This document shows, piece by piece, positions 1-11,400 of a stretch of DNA of 64,000 nucleotides (position 1 is the stretch's first letter; every line of letters starts with the position of its first letter). The notes beneath the pieces were generated by a model. The model ran no database searches. It was not told the DNA's origin and worked only from the letters and a program-made list of their open reading frames with translations. The DNA is from Topomyia yanbarensis. Taxonomy: Eukaryota; Arthropoda; Insecta; Diptera; Culicidae. Both the position numbers and the translations under genes were made by a program. The DNA is taken from contig NC_080671.1 of assembly GCF_030247195.1 (NCBI RefSeq), positions 430,342,539 to 430,406,538 on the forward strand. Reading direction: 5' to 3'.

Positions 1-109
1 TGTGTCAGTAAAAAATCTAACGCAACGAACGTTGAAATTTAGCAGTCACTTTATCATGTTTTCGCCGTCTCCTTTGTAATTACACACATTCCAAACAAAA
101 GCGACAAAG

Positions 110-440
110 CACGCAAAAATCATGTTCATGTGATCTTTATGAATCCGACTACGGAATTTTATATCATCTGATATGAACCTGCCCAGCAGTAACGCAATTG
201 CGATTTCAAGTTTTCGGTTGTCCTTTTATAGACGACGCTGTATTTGGGCGATTGCAACTTAGTAACATACTAACATTTTTAATTCACTGCAGTAAAGAGC
301 TTTAGGCTCTTTCGCAGGCGATTTGAGCTACTAGTGAGATTAATTTACTTGCTGTTTGGGTTTTTTCCACCCTTCCCATTCAACTTCCTCCGTCCTCCTG
401 CTTCTTTCATTTTTTGGGAAGACAAGGCAAGGCACATATC
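110..440 (+). pseudogene. LOA/Lian-like LINE, C-terminal and 3' UTR relic
   Basis: This is the far 3' end of a second copy of the LINE found at 37200-40340. Reading from position 131, the frame gives CDLYESDYG, YHLI, a stop, then TCPAV and FGCPFIDD. This lines up with the zinc-knuckle tail of the larger copy at about 39870-39980 (CDLCESDYG, YHLICNCP, FGSPYIDE). The match resumes at about 290-312 with a KEL-stop terminus and continues into similar 3' UTR text, including the shared stretches GCGATTTGAGCTA and AAGGCAAGGCACA. The copy carries an in-frame stop in the CCHC motif and several indels, so it is dead. Its 5' side is cut by the window edge, so how far it extends is unknown. Confidence 0.8.
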
Positions 441-1399
441 TTCGACTTCATATGGGTAATATTAGGGCCGTCGGATGAGCTGCGTACAGTGTAATTGATT
501 TATCCTCTCCGAATCCGGTGTAATCTGATCTTCAAAGTTGTAAGAAATTGTTTGAGGATGAAGAATGCCTCCTTTGAAAAGGAGGAATTATGAAATATGA
601 CTGGTTAAACGTCCATTATTTGAACGGTATCCAGATTATTTCTTTGGTCATACTAAATAATTTTACGTAACCTGAAATTATCTTGCTTATTTCCGGAACA
701 CTTCATGTGGTTTTCCCATATTATATCTAAATTTCTTAATATTGATCAAACTTCGTTAACATTTAGAATAACATTACTATTTCAACAGACTCTCACTGAA
801 ATACAACACCTTTTATTCGACACGTAGCTTAGAAATTTTGATCGTTTTCGTCTATATTTCTAGAGTTTTCTTTCATTACATCATGTCAAACAGAAACGTC
901 AAACTGAGAAAATCGCGTGCAAGAATTTCCTTGTAACTTTTAAATTTATTTAACAATTAAAGCACACAGAAGCCTATTAATTCTACTATCACCTCTGCAT
1001 TTACTCATTGCTGGATCGTATAAGCATATTACATGTTTTTAGCGAAGATAATATTATTTTATTACATTTTGCCGGTCACCTTTGCTATTATGCTCTTTTA
1101 CATATGTGGTCTTGGCAACACCGTTTGTAGATGGCACATTTTACTGTGACGTTTTGAGAGACGAGTTTGTAGTTGTGGACGATATTATTTGTGGACGATA
1201 AAGAGTCAATGCTTAGCTTTTATTTGGCATAATAAACTCAGTTTGTTTACATTTGTTAGATATGACGTTTTGAATAAACGGTATAGATTTTTGATAGCTT
1301 TTTTGAGCTCTCTTCGCTTTGTTCTAAAGCTAATAATTTTTTCTCATATGCTCAATACCACAACAATGTCGAGGATTCATTTGACCACACCACTTAAAC
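441..1399. other. AT-rich stretch, nothing recognised
   Basis: About 950 bases of AT-rich DNA hold no ORF with recognisable family motifs, no clear terminal inverted repeats and no tRNA-like boxes. The 83-codon plus-strand frame at 1189-1440 starts at a GTG and overlaps the RTE fragment antisense, so it is regarded as a shadow. Confidence 0.5.
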
Positions 1400-1965
1400 C
1401 GTCCTGCTGTTACACTACGGCGTTCTACGAAAATAAGTAGCACTGGGCCGATAAAATTCGTGCCCCGCATGTTGAACCCCGCTCTTCGCATTGCACCTTC
1501 CAGCGCTATATTGAACAGCAGGCAGGACAACCCATCGCCTTGTCTTAGTCCTCTGCGTGATTTAAATGGACCCGAGAGGCCACCCGAAATTTTGACACAA
1601 CACCTTACACCATCCATCGTAGCCTTAATCAGTCTTATCAGCTTCCCAGGGAAGCCGTTCTCGTCCATCATTTTCCATAGTTCTACACGGTCCACCATGT
1701 CATATGCGGCTTTAAAGTCGATGAACAGGTGATGTGTCGAGACCTGGTATTCACGGCATTTTTGGAGGATTTGCCGTATAGTAAAGATTTGGTCGTTTGT
1801 TGATCTGCCGTTGATGAAACCGGTCTGATAACTCCCGACAAATCCATTTACCAGCGGTGATAGGCGCCGGAACAGAATCTGGGATAGCACCTTGTAAGCG
1901 GCATTTGTCACTGTGATCGCTCTGTAGTTTTCACAGTCCAATTTGTCGCCCCCACTCCCTTATTA
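1400..1965 (-). pseudogene. RTE-like reverse transcriptase fragment
   Basis: The minus-strand frame encodes the fingers and palm of a non-LTR reverse transcriptase. Visible are ENYRAITVTNAAYKVLSQIL, YQTGFINGRSTNDQI, LFIDFKAAYD (motif A, catalytic aspartate present) and GLRQGDGLSCLLFNIALE (motif B). The GRSTNDQIFTIRQIL and LRQGD wording is typical of RTE-clade elements such as those called JAM in Aedes; this placement is from memory, not a search. The motif C box (YADD/FADD) is absent: the frame leaves homology after about residue 165 and stops near 1330. Upstream, the codons before LDCENY (GDK) continue for a few residues and then homology ends near 1965. It is therefore a fragment deleted at both ends, with no intact enzyme. 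Confidence 0.8.
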
Positions 1966-3079
1966 GCCATAGTTTGATTGGAAACAACCCACAACATAAC
2001 CATGTTTATAAAAATATTTCATCGCAAAATATTGAGACCAATCGAAAACAAATTGTTCACTCAATATATCCCACCAAAAGTCCGCGGATCATCGAATATC
2101 TTTAAAGGCACGCACTTTCGCCTTGATTTTTTCAATCAGATTTAAAGTAAAGCAATGAGCGATTTGTGTAGACACTTTCAATCACATTTTAGGGCTATTT
2201 TAAGCTTTTTTGGGATTTTACGAATATGACACTATAGATTTTTTCGTTGACAGTCACAGATGTGACGAACAACCAAATAAGTGCCACATCTACGGATCGC
2301 TTGCCAAACAGGGATTTTGTAGCGAATTTTACCAGTTTTTCTGTGTAAGGCCTAACACCGTGCTCTAATTGCCGCTTCTTTCCTGTCCTTTCAAACTGTT
2401 ATATACGTTTCATTGTTTTTGTTGTAAATATATTGAAACTTGAATCGAAATGTTTGATTAATGTTTAAATTGATACAATCCTGGGCATAAAATGCCTCGT
2501 TTCCAACCGCTACCATCACTCCGCTTGGTTGTCTGATGCTCTTTAAACGTCTTGATCCTATGGGGTACGGTAAAATATGGGATTCCGAGCTGCCACCGAT
2601 CCATTATAACCCACACGCTAAAGTTTTTGGAATATAGCTCTTAGGAAGGTTTCATATTCATCCGAATTTCGGGACCCGCAAAATACCGGGACCCCTGGTC
2701 TGGCTCTGGCCCAGTGTGCCCATGCGTCAAAACGGTACTGGGCAATATATGCTTCGTGAGGCCTGTTTAACTCTTTACAACTTGTATACTTGTACCAAGA
2801 TTTTTCTTGCGCTTTGTTTACAGACGTTTAAAGCCATTCCCTTTTTTTTAATTATCAAAGTCCCCCTCTTTCTTATTGTGACAAATGTTAAAGTAAGCTT
2901 AGATGCCAAATATCACATAATTTGAACAATTTCAGAACCCCGCCCACTTCGCTTGAAGTTTTTGAAATGGGTATTATGGGAAAATATAAAAGCATATATA
3001 GAAGTAGCACTCAAGAAATTACAATTCTTACCTCATATTTCCGTTTCCCGAGAATTACTGGAACGTGGGGTACTGGGTC
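1966..3079. other. Unassigned stretch between RTE fragment and repeat array
   Basis: No coding homology or clear repeat ends were found. Short frames at 2716-2925 and 2922-3113 lack any recognisable domain. The sequence is AT-rich apart from a slightly GC-richer part at 2480-2720. Confidence 0.45.
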
Positions 3080-5060
3080 ATTTTTTTCGAGAGTTGTCCT
3101 ACTGGAGCAGTAGAGCAAGGTTCTCGGAAGGGCTCCTCGTCAGAATCACACACTACAATTGCAGACGAGACAGGCAATGGCGCCCACTAAAACACTGCTT
3201 TAGGCCAATTGTAGCGGGCCGTGATTTTGAATGTGATATTTATTGTACGGTTCAGGTATGTGCGGGCGTAGGGACTTCGCGATCGCGTGTATCATCGCGA
3301 AGGGCTCGAGTATTTGTACGTTAGCGTGTTCGATCGCGTGTGCGTTTGTATGTCGCGTGTGCTAACGTGTATGCAACTTCGCGTGTATGAATTCTATATT
3401 AAAACCGTTTGCTTTCGCATATTCGTGTGTATTCTAGAATGATTGCGCGCGGACCGTGAATCTGATGCTTAATTTTTCGTATGCGGTTCAGATTCTAGAA
3501 GAAAGTGGGTTCCTCCATATCACTAGAGTTCCCAGTCATGTCGCCATGTTGTCTAGTTGATATCAGCTTTATATTTTGATTGGTATATCTGAATGTATGG
3601 ACCTAAGTTGCTAGAATGGAGGGTAAAGATTTCCGGACGTGACGGGCGTTTGCGTGTTCGCGTTTGAGACCGCGTTTGTAACTTCGTAAGTACCACAGTC
3701 GTGATTCACTGGCTGGACACTCTTTAACTGGACCGCTTTTAGTTGGACTTCTGCTAGTTGGACCATTGTCCAACTAAAAAGCATCTGAACGTCAAAATCT
3801 CATGTCAAATTTACTTTGACAATCTATCTAACAATCTTTTACACTACTAATGTCTTCTTTGGAGAGTTTTTGACATTTGTCAATCGGTTCGACTAGCGAA
3901 TCAAATTCGTTAGTTGGACAGAGGCTGTGAGCCAACCAGCGAATCACGACTGTAAAACGTGCACATTGTTACCGGAGTGTTATAAAGTTTGCGCGATCGC
4001 CGCGAACGTAGGTGTGCGTAGATGATCGCAAAGAGCTTAAGCCTTCATATGTTGTTTGTCGCGTTTGCTCGCGTGTATGTGACTTCGCGTGAATAAATTC
4101 GATTTTGTAACCCTATTGTCATTCACATATTCGCGTGTTGTTGGATAGTCACGCGGACCGTCATTTTGATATTTAGTGGTCCACTGGATATGAGCTTTCT
4201 TTTTAATTGATTCAATTGAAGGCATGACGGAGACTTCTGCAATCGAGGATAGACACTTCCGGACGTGACCGATTCATGATCGCGCGAGTGCGTGGGCTGT
4301 AGGTTCACGATTGAGATCGTGTTTGAAGGTTTATAAGTGCTGACACGTTCATATTATCACCGGGATGTTATCATGTCTGCGAGAACGCGGGTGTAGGTTG
4401 CGTGGATGATCGCGAAGGGCTCAAGCATTTGTATGTTTGTTTGTTGCGTGCATGTGACTTCGCCTGTATAAATTCGATTTTTATGTCGCCATGGAAAGTG
4501 TAATTTAATGGATATGAGCATCATGTTTTTGATTGGTCCACCTGAAGGTCTTGGGTTTATGCTACTACGGCCGAGAATAGCGGTTTCCGCACGAAACCGA
4601 TTCATGATCGCGCGAACACGATAATTCGGAGGTTCACTCTTGAAACCGCGCTTGTGAATTTATAAGTTCTAAACCGTTCACTTAGTCACCGGGGTGTTAT
4701 CATGCTTGCGAGATCGTGGTTGTGCGTGGATGATCGCGAAGTACACGATCGCTTGTATGTTGACGTTTTGTCGCGTGGATACATTATTTTTATAAGCGTA
4801 TGGCCATTTTCATGTTCGCGCGTTCTTCAATTCAAGTTTTTATTTCTATTGGTCCAACTGAAGGCATGAGATTGGGTTGCTAGGATCAAGGGTAGAGACT
4901 TCCGGACGTGACCGATTCAAGATAGCGCGGCGAGCGGTGGGTTGAGACCGCGTTAGTAAATTTTTAGGCGTAAATGTTAACTTAATTACCGGGGAGTTTG
5001 AATGTTGGTGACACCGCGGGCGTTCGCATTTGTGACCAGGTTTGTGTTATCGCGAAGGCC
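3080..5060 (+). repeat. Composite CpG-rich repeat, tandem array 1
   Basis: The array starts with a head (CGAGAGTTGTCCTACTGGAG, then GTTCTCGGAAGGGCTCCTCG and CTACAATTGCAGACGAGAC). It is followed by about four degenerate monomers. The anchor CCGGACGTGACC or its variants recurs at 3633, 4259, 4587 and 4902. A second anchor resembling ACCGGGGTGTTATCATG recurs at about 3970, 4358, 4686 and 4994. Spacing is 315-330 bases for the shortest units; the 3633-4259 interval is longer because it contains a 257-bp MITE. Monomers carry GATGATCGCGAAGGGCTC and repeated TTCGATCGCG-like motifs. No coding capacity is seen. The same head plus monomers recurs at 59612-61300, and single units recur at 20456, 21685 and 44771. 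Confidence 0.85.
3696..3952. mobile_element. pogo-like MITE inside array 1
   Basis: This 257-bp segment interrupts a repeat monomer. Its ends are inverted copies: CAGTCGTGATTCACTGGCTG on the left, and the complement of CCAACCAGCGAATCACGACTG on the right. Subterminal TAGTTGGAC motifs recur inside. A TA follows the right end (3953-3954); the left dinucleotide is now CA, which could be a decayed TA. CAGT termini, TA targeting and repeated subterminal motifs are features of pogo/Tigger-type elements; the assignment is inference. Confidence 0.75.
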
Positions 5061-5684
5061 ACGTTTGTACGTAAGGAATGAGAGATTTTGAGTCTATATG
5101 ACGGAATAAGCAATTTGTGTTAGTGAGTGTTAGCATGGATCTAATTTAAAATATAGCAATCAAAGAAGGGTGCCTCCAGAGTATATTATTTGACCATGGC
5201 AGTGGGTAAAAAAGGTCGCCAACTTATGTACTAAAATTGATCACAATGTAGGTTAACTAAAAATAAAATAATCGTATCCCAAGTTTCTGTGATATAATCA
5301 CTGTAATACTGGTTTGGTGGAAAAGCCCCCGGACCACATCAAGGTACAGTATCATGTCGAATGGGAATCTGGTTACTAGGTCATTTTGTCCCCAAAATCC
5401 CCAACATTTAATAATTTTTTGTGGTCCGTGATGCAAATCCTACATATTTTGCAGTTTGCATTAAACGGAAAATTTGCGATCATTGCCCGAATACGAGAAG
5501 TTGGGGTTATAGGATTTTTGGATGTTCATATTAAATTTTACTATTATGTCGTGCATAAATATTATTCTTCCCACTATTCTAATAAAATGTACCTTTTTCA
5601 ACGTGGAACAAAAGAAAAATATATTCGTTACTAGTAAAATTCAGAAAGATCAGATTTTTTGAGGCTCGATTCCACATTTTTATC
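5061..5684. other. AT-rich stretch, nothing recognised
   Basis: This stretch lies between array 1 and the first 243-bp MITE. The 82-codon frame at 5386-5634 is AT-rich with no recognisable motif and is probably chance. Confidence 0.45.
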
Positions 5685-5927
5685 AATTCTCGACAAACAT
5701 ATGATTACGGCCTAAAAGCCAACTGTCAAAATCCACTTTGAATGGAAATTTCAGACAAACCGTTACTAGTCGAACACAGTTCACAACAGTTTATGAAAGA
5801 GAAAACTTTTCTCTTTCGTTTACTACCAACATCTGTGATTGGCGTGTAACGGTTTGTCCGGAATTTCCATTCAAAGTGGATTTTGACAGCTGGCATTTAG
5901 GCCGTAATCATATGTTTGTCGAGAATT
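5685..5927. mobile_element. 243-bp palindromic MITE, copy 1
   Basis: The termini are long inverted repeats of about 80 bp: AATTCTCGACAAACATATGA at the left end, and its complement ending GTTTGTCGAGAATT at the right. Both arms contain ACTTTGAATGGAAAT and ACCGTTAC or its complement. The spacer contains an 11-bp-arm palindrome (GAAAGAGAAAA, C, TTTTCTCTTTC). An equally long copy lies at 47878-48120 with its spacer in the opposite orientation. No convincing target duplication was found around either copy, so the superfamily is unknown. Confidence 0.9.
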
Positions 5928-6228
5928 GCACATATCAATTCCATTTAACAATAAATTAGGCAAGTTAAGTCATATTTTTTGTGTTTCGGATTCTCCTCGT
6001 CAGTAGCTAACAGCTAACTAATCCAAAAAATGACACATAACTTACAGTATATAACCTAACTCAAATTAAGTCATAAAAAATATGACTTAATTTGTGGTAG
6101 GTTATATGCACTTATGCATAAATACAGGGGATTACCCCAATTTAGACTCTGCATTAAAAAAATATTATTAAATTTACTAGGCAAAGCTACACACGAGTAG
6201 GAAGGACTTTGAGAATTACAATTTTTTG

Positions 6229-6306
6229 CTACGCCCTAGTGGGAGCTTCAATCCTAAGTGAGTTGCATACAAGGTAATCGATATACCAACTACGCTATGT
6301 CTTCCC
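6229..6306 (-). repeat. Degenerate SINE head, tRNA-like
   Basis: On the minus strand the sequence reads ATAGCGTAGTTGGTATATCG, then ATTACCTTGTATGCAACTCA and a decayed B box (AGGATTGAAGCTCCC). The A box lies at 6284-6297 and the B-box relic at 6241-6255. It matches the heads of the SINEs at 34524 and 40511. The hairpin body of those copies is not recognisable here, so only the tRNA-related part survives. Confidence 0.7.
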
Positions 6307-6309
6307 CTA

Positions 6310-7312
6310 TTTTTTCGAATTATGTAGTGCTCGTCAAACCCGTTATTATTTTCTTGGTTCATGAACACATAACACAGGCGAAACATGGCACTTCAGAGTT
6401 TCGCCTAAGCCAGCTTAGGAATAGTTTTTTTTACTTGACCAAAGGTTAGCTAGTACATGTTTTAACACTTTCTAACGTTGAGTTGCTAATTTTCTGCTTA
6501 TTTAAACATGCACCTATATCCATTTACCGAGATGAACCGGCTGCAAACCTAGCAAATAAAAATAAAATATCTACATGAATGTCACAACATACACCTTTTC
6601 CATTGTACAACGAAGAGTTACCTCCTTTTCTGTTGATAATAGAGACAGTGATGCAAATATATCAATCCATCTGTTAAACATTTTGCCTACATTCATCAGA
6701 CAGTGTTTGTACTTTGTTGTGGTTTTTAGATTGGCATGGCTTGACATTTTATCTGTATAGTTGCCTTTTGCTCACTGCCCTGTGTGTGTGATTGCATCTA
6801 CTTCATATGAACTGTAAAACCGCACTGTTTATCTGACGACGGTGTGGGCCGGATGAGCTATCTGTTGCTGCTCCGACACTGACGTCTGTTTATCCTTTCG
6901 AGTCTATTTACGTAGATATTTTTACGGCGTTCCTCCCACGACGAATGCAACTTGCAAATATGACGAACGTATTTCTGGAAAGCGATGTTTTAATCAAACA
7001 GGGATGCGAAAGTTAGAGCAGCATCACCATTACATTACACACTCATGTCAATATGGGATTATCTTTTTATTGAAAGATGGCCGATTTTATAGGCACTTGA
7101 ACCCTTTGAATCATAATTATTTATTTGATTATATTGCTTGTGGCGCAAAAAAACTGGATTCTAACCGCACTGCGCACTTACTATTCTTCTATTAAATTCT
7201 TCTCATAGACTGGTTAGTTCGACCTGTCTGTGAAATTACCATCTCTATCACTTGAAATACATGCGCTTTGACAGCTCGCAGTTTTTTCAAGCAAGAGCGA
7301 TAGTATCAAACT
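6310..7312. other. Unassigned stretch
   Basis: Only short unrecognised frames are present (6258-6449, 6575-6760 and 7004-7195). No repeat ends or tRNA-like boxes were seen. Confidence 0.4.
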
Positions 7313-7466
7313 TGTTCTCTTCTAGGAAGAGATATGCGGAGGCACCTTTTTGAGCTAGTAAAATTGTCAAATTCTTGAGCCAATCTATCTCTTTTTGGGA
7401 GCACTGCTAGATTTTAATGGAATTGAGAGTCTGCATTTCTCTCCGCATATCTCTCCCTAGAGAATA
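7313..7466. mobile_element. Small foldback element (probable MITE)
   Basis: The left arm has AGAGATATGCGGAG at 7328-7341 and the right arm has its perfect complement CTCCGCATATCTCT at 7441-7454. Looser pairing extends outward to TTCTCTTCTAGG and CCTAGAGAATAAC. The total span is about 150 bp with no coding content. The target duplication is unclear. Confidence 0.6.
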
Positions 7467-8165
7467 ACTATATTAAACATGGAACTGTTCACATTTTCTT
7501 AGTAAATCTGCTAAATATTATTTATAAGGTTATAAGGGATGGAATAAAAATTATTGCATATAGAATGTTGAGTTCTATCGATACAATCTCGCGATGTAAA
7601 TCGATACAATACCAAACCGAGTATATTTTCTCGTTCGGCGCGTTGATGACATAGCAGGATGTGTATTTAACCGAAATATGAGTTCGATGCAAAATCAAAT
7701 TTACTCAGACTGCTACCCTAATGGCATAGATGGAGATTTGTGTTGTCGTATTCACTTTGCTTGCTTTCCGTTCGACGTTCGTTTTGCTTCAGAACGGATT
7801 GAAGTTCTAAATTTAGAAATATTCCTGGCAAACATCAAACCACCATAATGGAGTCGATATCTTGAATAATTAAAAATTAATGCTCGATTCTCGAGTCCAT
7901 GAGTCCAATTGAAAAATGTTTTTTTGCAAACAAAAAAACGTTGCTCTGCAACTCTGCAACAGGTGACTTGGACTGTCCGTAGATACATCATTCGTGGCCC
8001 TTGGGCACAAAACGAGAAAGGAGGTAATGTTATAACCTGCTTATCCTGCCGACAAGTGGTGAAAATGTCTTCATCGCAAATAAAAAATTGTTGCTCTGCA
8101 ATATAAGCTCAGTTTGACTTCCATCAAGTGTGCATAGCTTCTGGCCCCTGGGATCGAACCGAGTA
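7467..8165. other. Unassigned stretch with a local duplication
   Basis: A short motif is duplicated about 150 bases apart: GCAAACAAAAAAACGTTGCTC near 7926 and GCAAATAAAAAATTGTTGCTC near 8078, each followed by TGCA. No recognised gene is present. Confidence 0.4.
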
Positions 8166-8179
8166 AAAAGATAAAGTGG

Positions 8180-8282
8180 TAATTGGCTACCTGAACGAGC
8201 AGCCGCCAGTGCTCAAAGACGATACCGCTAGAGTTTCGGAATGGGGTGCTGCCGGCACAGTAGCGCACCTGCCGGAAGGTAA
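8180..8282 (+). mobile_element. Degenerate relative of the TTAA MITE at 59436
   Basis: CTGAACGAGCAGCCGC at 8191-8206 matches the interior of the element at 59436-59551, and AGTAGCGCAC with GCCGGAAGGTAA near 8258-8282 matches its right end. The ends are eroded and no TTAA pair remains, so this is an old copy. Confidence 0.55.
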
Positions 8283-8359
8283 GTTTCACACCTTGCCGAT
8301 CCGGTGCATAGACATCAATATTTTCACATATATTTCAAATGCGTGCTTTTACATTGAAT

Positions 8360-8460
8360 GTTAGTTTTTATTGCCGTAGATGAGTTTTCCTTAGTGGTTT
8401 CTCTGCATGTTTTTTTTCCATAATGTGCCATTGGATCGCAAAAGTGACACGTAGAAATCT
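8360..8460 (-). pseudogene. LINE ORF1 zinc-knuckle relic
   Basis: The minus-strand frame reads STCHFCDPMAHYGKKTC followed by RETTKENSS. This matches the zinc-knuckle region of the ORF1 family seen at 18790 (TCQFCEQLAHYGKPC, QTTKENSS) and 53232-53858 (TCQYCDHPLHHGKPC). The spacing is C-x2-C-x4-H with five residues before the last cysteine, one more than usual. Only about 30 codons survive. Upstream residues have lost clear homology. Confidence 0.65.
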
Positions 8461-8526
8461 GTTCATGATATATGCAAAGCGTTGAATTATAGAGTGAGGT
8501 AGGAAGGAATATGTTGGTAAAGCGCT

Positions 8527-9050
8527 CGGAGCAGATCACTTGTGATGCATTTTGAATAAAATCAATTAAGTTCAATGCATTTCTCTATCCATCAATAGCG
8601 AAATTCAGAATGTATTTTGCGATGCGTGTTTCAAATTCCAATCACATATTATTTCTACATCCAACAACACGTCACATGACGAGCGTAACCACATTTATAG
8701 GATTTTTCAGTAATACGACAGATTTATTTCACAAGTTTTTTTAATAGAGATTTTTCACAGATGACACACTTTTGGCATTTTGATGAAAATTTCGCAGATT
8801 ACTACAAATTTTTGGAAATATTGTGATTTTTCAAAGATTTGTTTTTGGAAATTTAACAGTTTTTTTCTGTTTTAGACATCATACACTAATAAAATGTTTT
8901 TTTACGAAACACAGATTTCCCTGTACACAACATGTACCATTGAAGGCTATTTATTGGACGAACCTCTCTTCGAGGGAGTGTAACGTGATGCAAAAATAAA
9001 AATTAAATGTGTTTTTATTTCACATACTTGATATAATATGCTCTTAGGTC
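8527..9050. mobile_element. Foldback element, decayed copy (paired with 10698)
   Basis: The left part starts with GAGCAGATCACTTGT and contains CAATGCATTTCTCTATCCATC and AATGTATTTTGCG. All of these recur in the same order at 10698-10850. The right side has TGATGCAAAAATAAAAATTAAATG, shared in position and order with 10912-10930. The right terminus (ATGCTCTTAGG) is degenerate. AT-rich sequence separates the two parts, so this copy is longer than the other or contains an insertion. Confidence 0.5.
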
Positions 9051-9168
9051 AAGCCAAACTCTCACCACAAAAACACCATTGAGTATACATAGTTTCCCTA
9101 GTTTGCAACTACGTGGTATCAGATTGTAAAATCATACCTCGATTTTGCCATCGTCCACGGGGATCTTT

Positions 9169-9467
9169 ACCCAAGTAACCAAATGCATTTTAACGGCTAC
9201 CTCATAAGTATTTAAGTCATTTTAAATGCTATTTAAGAGTCGCTTTTGGCAAAATATACGGCTACATTACTGCCCTGCCATGAAAATGCTTTTTTAGTGC
9301 TGTTGTGCATTCAGAATGCGCCTAGTTGCAAGAAGATTTTAAACAGTTTTTAATACTGATTTAAAACAGCTATGCATAACGAATGCTAATATACTGCAAG
9401 AAGCATCTGAAATGCAAAATATATGCTACTTTACTGCCTACACTAATGCTTGTTAGTTATCTGGGCA
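9169..9467. mobile_element. Possible degenerate MITE with TGCATTT-like internal motifs
   Basis: The ends read ACCCAAGTAAC and, at the right, GTTATCTGGGCA, which are imperfect complements. The interior repeats short AAATGC or GCATTT and GGCTAC-type words. No coding content is present. The assignment rests on these weak ends only. Confidence 0.35.
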
Positions 9468-10457
9468 GTCTAACGCTGTTACACTCAACCCTTTGTTTTA
9501 CGTTATTATGCCACATAGGTCTTTTGGCTGGACTGATTCGATGTGCGCTATCCGTACTGTGTGATAAATGTAATGAAATTGACTAAGGCGGCTTCCGTAA
9601 GACCAAGCTCTTCAAATCAGCACTTTTGAAAATTCTGACAGCAACGGACTGTTGGCTGCGGCCAACTTTTGACCATAGCGATTCTTGTGGCTATGCAGTT
9701 GTGGCCTAAGGTCATTTGACACTCGATCACGATCAAATCTTATTTAAAGTAGAACTGTCGTTTGCGGGACCTTTTGCCGCTAGCGATTTTATCAATGTTT
9801 TTGAATTCTATAAATCATTTAAAATTCATTTACTGCTACTTCGAAACACTGGTCTCAATTTAGTTTATGATTTTTCTTCAAAATTTAAGTAAGTCCAAAA
9901 AAGCTTTTCTCGGTCACGAAGTACATATTTTGGCAGATCAGGTGAGATCTCCACGCATGCGCTAGCCTACAACCAAAAAACATAGGGTCGGTTTTCCACA
10001 GTGCGCATTGTTAATATAGGAATGACAGGTGACTGTTTTTTTCAATTCTTTCATAGCGCTAGTGGTGATATTTTGTTGTACATAGGTGCACTCCGTGATA
10101 TGTGCATATGGAATGCCAGACAACACGGTTACAAAGAAAAAAATAGACCAGTTTGGCTACATTCTTACCATTCGAATACCATTGGTAGTGCCGGTAAGAA
10201 ATTCTCTAACGGAGACCACGTAAACTAAATATGTGAAGACATTATCACTTTATTTTTTTGTGAGTAAAAAACCTGCGGCCATCAAATTAAAAACTATAAA
10301 TTGAAACAACCAATTGCTTTCTCATATCACGTGGTTGTAAATTAATGAACAATCTAATTTCGGTGAGCTAGGCCTTTGTAAAGTGAAATTACATGTAACC
10401 GACAATAGTAAACAAACCGTACCTACAAAAAAACTATCGATTTTCTCTGGGAAGAGT
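9468..10457. other. Unassigned stretch
   Basis: No recognised domain, repeat end or RNA gene was found. The 75-codon frame at 10001-10228 resembles no family known to me. Confidence 0.4.
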
Positions 10458-10459
10458 TT

Positions 10460-10660
10460 GAAACAAATTTGAGCGGCCCTAAATAATCATCGATCTACCG
10501 CATGATTCCCTTTGTATAACGAACACACTAGCAGTTTCACGCGAGCGTCGTTGGTTCCCTTTCTCTGTCAGCAGACGTCCCCAGTTCTCAATCGATTCTC
10601 ACTAATGCCGCTCCCGCTCGAAACAAAACTGACTGGGGCTCCAATCCGTCATCCTGTCAT
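10460..10660 (+). repeat. Dispersed repeat, copy 1 (copy 2 at 63090)
   Basis: The blocks CAAATTTGAGCGGCCCTAAA, CACACTAGCAGTTTCACGCG, AATGCCGCTCCCGCTCGAAA and TGGGGCTCCAATCCG recur with moderate divergence and in the same order at 63090-63260. The ends are not defined. The 67-codon frame here is not conserved between copies, so the repeat is considered non-coding. Confidence 0.6.
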
Positions 10661-10697
10661 AATGTATGAACTGCGAGCGATTTTGGACAGCACCCTA

Positions 10698-10980
10698 CAG
10701 GCAGATCACTTGTAATTTTTAAAAATCAGCGAAATTAAATGCATTTATTTCCATCAAAATAGAAACTCATAATGTATTTTGCGTTGCGTGTAAGGCTACA
10801 AACTCCTACAAAAGACTAGCCCCACATTCAACAAAACATTGAGCAAAGTGGATTAGCGTAGGACGTTTGATAAACAAATTGTTCTGGAAAAGAGTGCAAA
10901 GTTGATGCAAAAATGAAAATTAAATGCATTTTTTCTAATTTGATGCGAATTTGTTAACCATTCTTAGAGTGATCTGCTCC
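10698..10980. mobile_element. Foldback element with 10-bp perfect ends
   Basis: GCAGATCACT at 10701-10710 is matched by AGTGATCTGC at 10968-10977. Subterminal segments are related in inverse as well (AAATTAAATGCATTT and its near-complement). The left half matches 8527-8640. It is about 280 bp long with no coding content. Confidence 0.6.
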
Positions 10981-11400
10981 TAGACAGCACCCGACCAGCC
11001 GCTGGTTCTAGCAAAAATTGCACAAAGTGGCCTATACCCCGGTTGGTGCTGCGGGGAGCTGGGGGATAGGAGTTCTATATCAGAGGTGAATGGCGACATA
11101 GTTTGGCCTCATGTTGCACAATAATACAGCTGTGCCAATTTCTGTCGACATTTACCGCGCTTGGGCTATAGGCAAATAAAGTTACCAACAAAAAACAAGT
11201 CGCCACAAGCCAGTGTGAACAATAAAAATGCAACTTAGACTTATGGAAGTTACCTTCAGTATCATCATCTTCGCAATGCAGTGTTAATATCATTCAACAC
11301 GTTAGCAAAAGCTGAGTGTTTCGTTTTGCAGAACAGCTGAAATCACGTGGTTGAAAGAGACAAGGTTGGAATTAAGATTCCCGTATATATTGAAAATTGT

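Noticed and set aside
3080..5060. CRISPR-like array
   Set aside because: Repeats are hundreds of bases long, degenerate, and have no short unique spacers; the genome context is eukaryotic.
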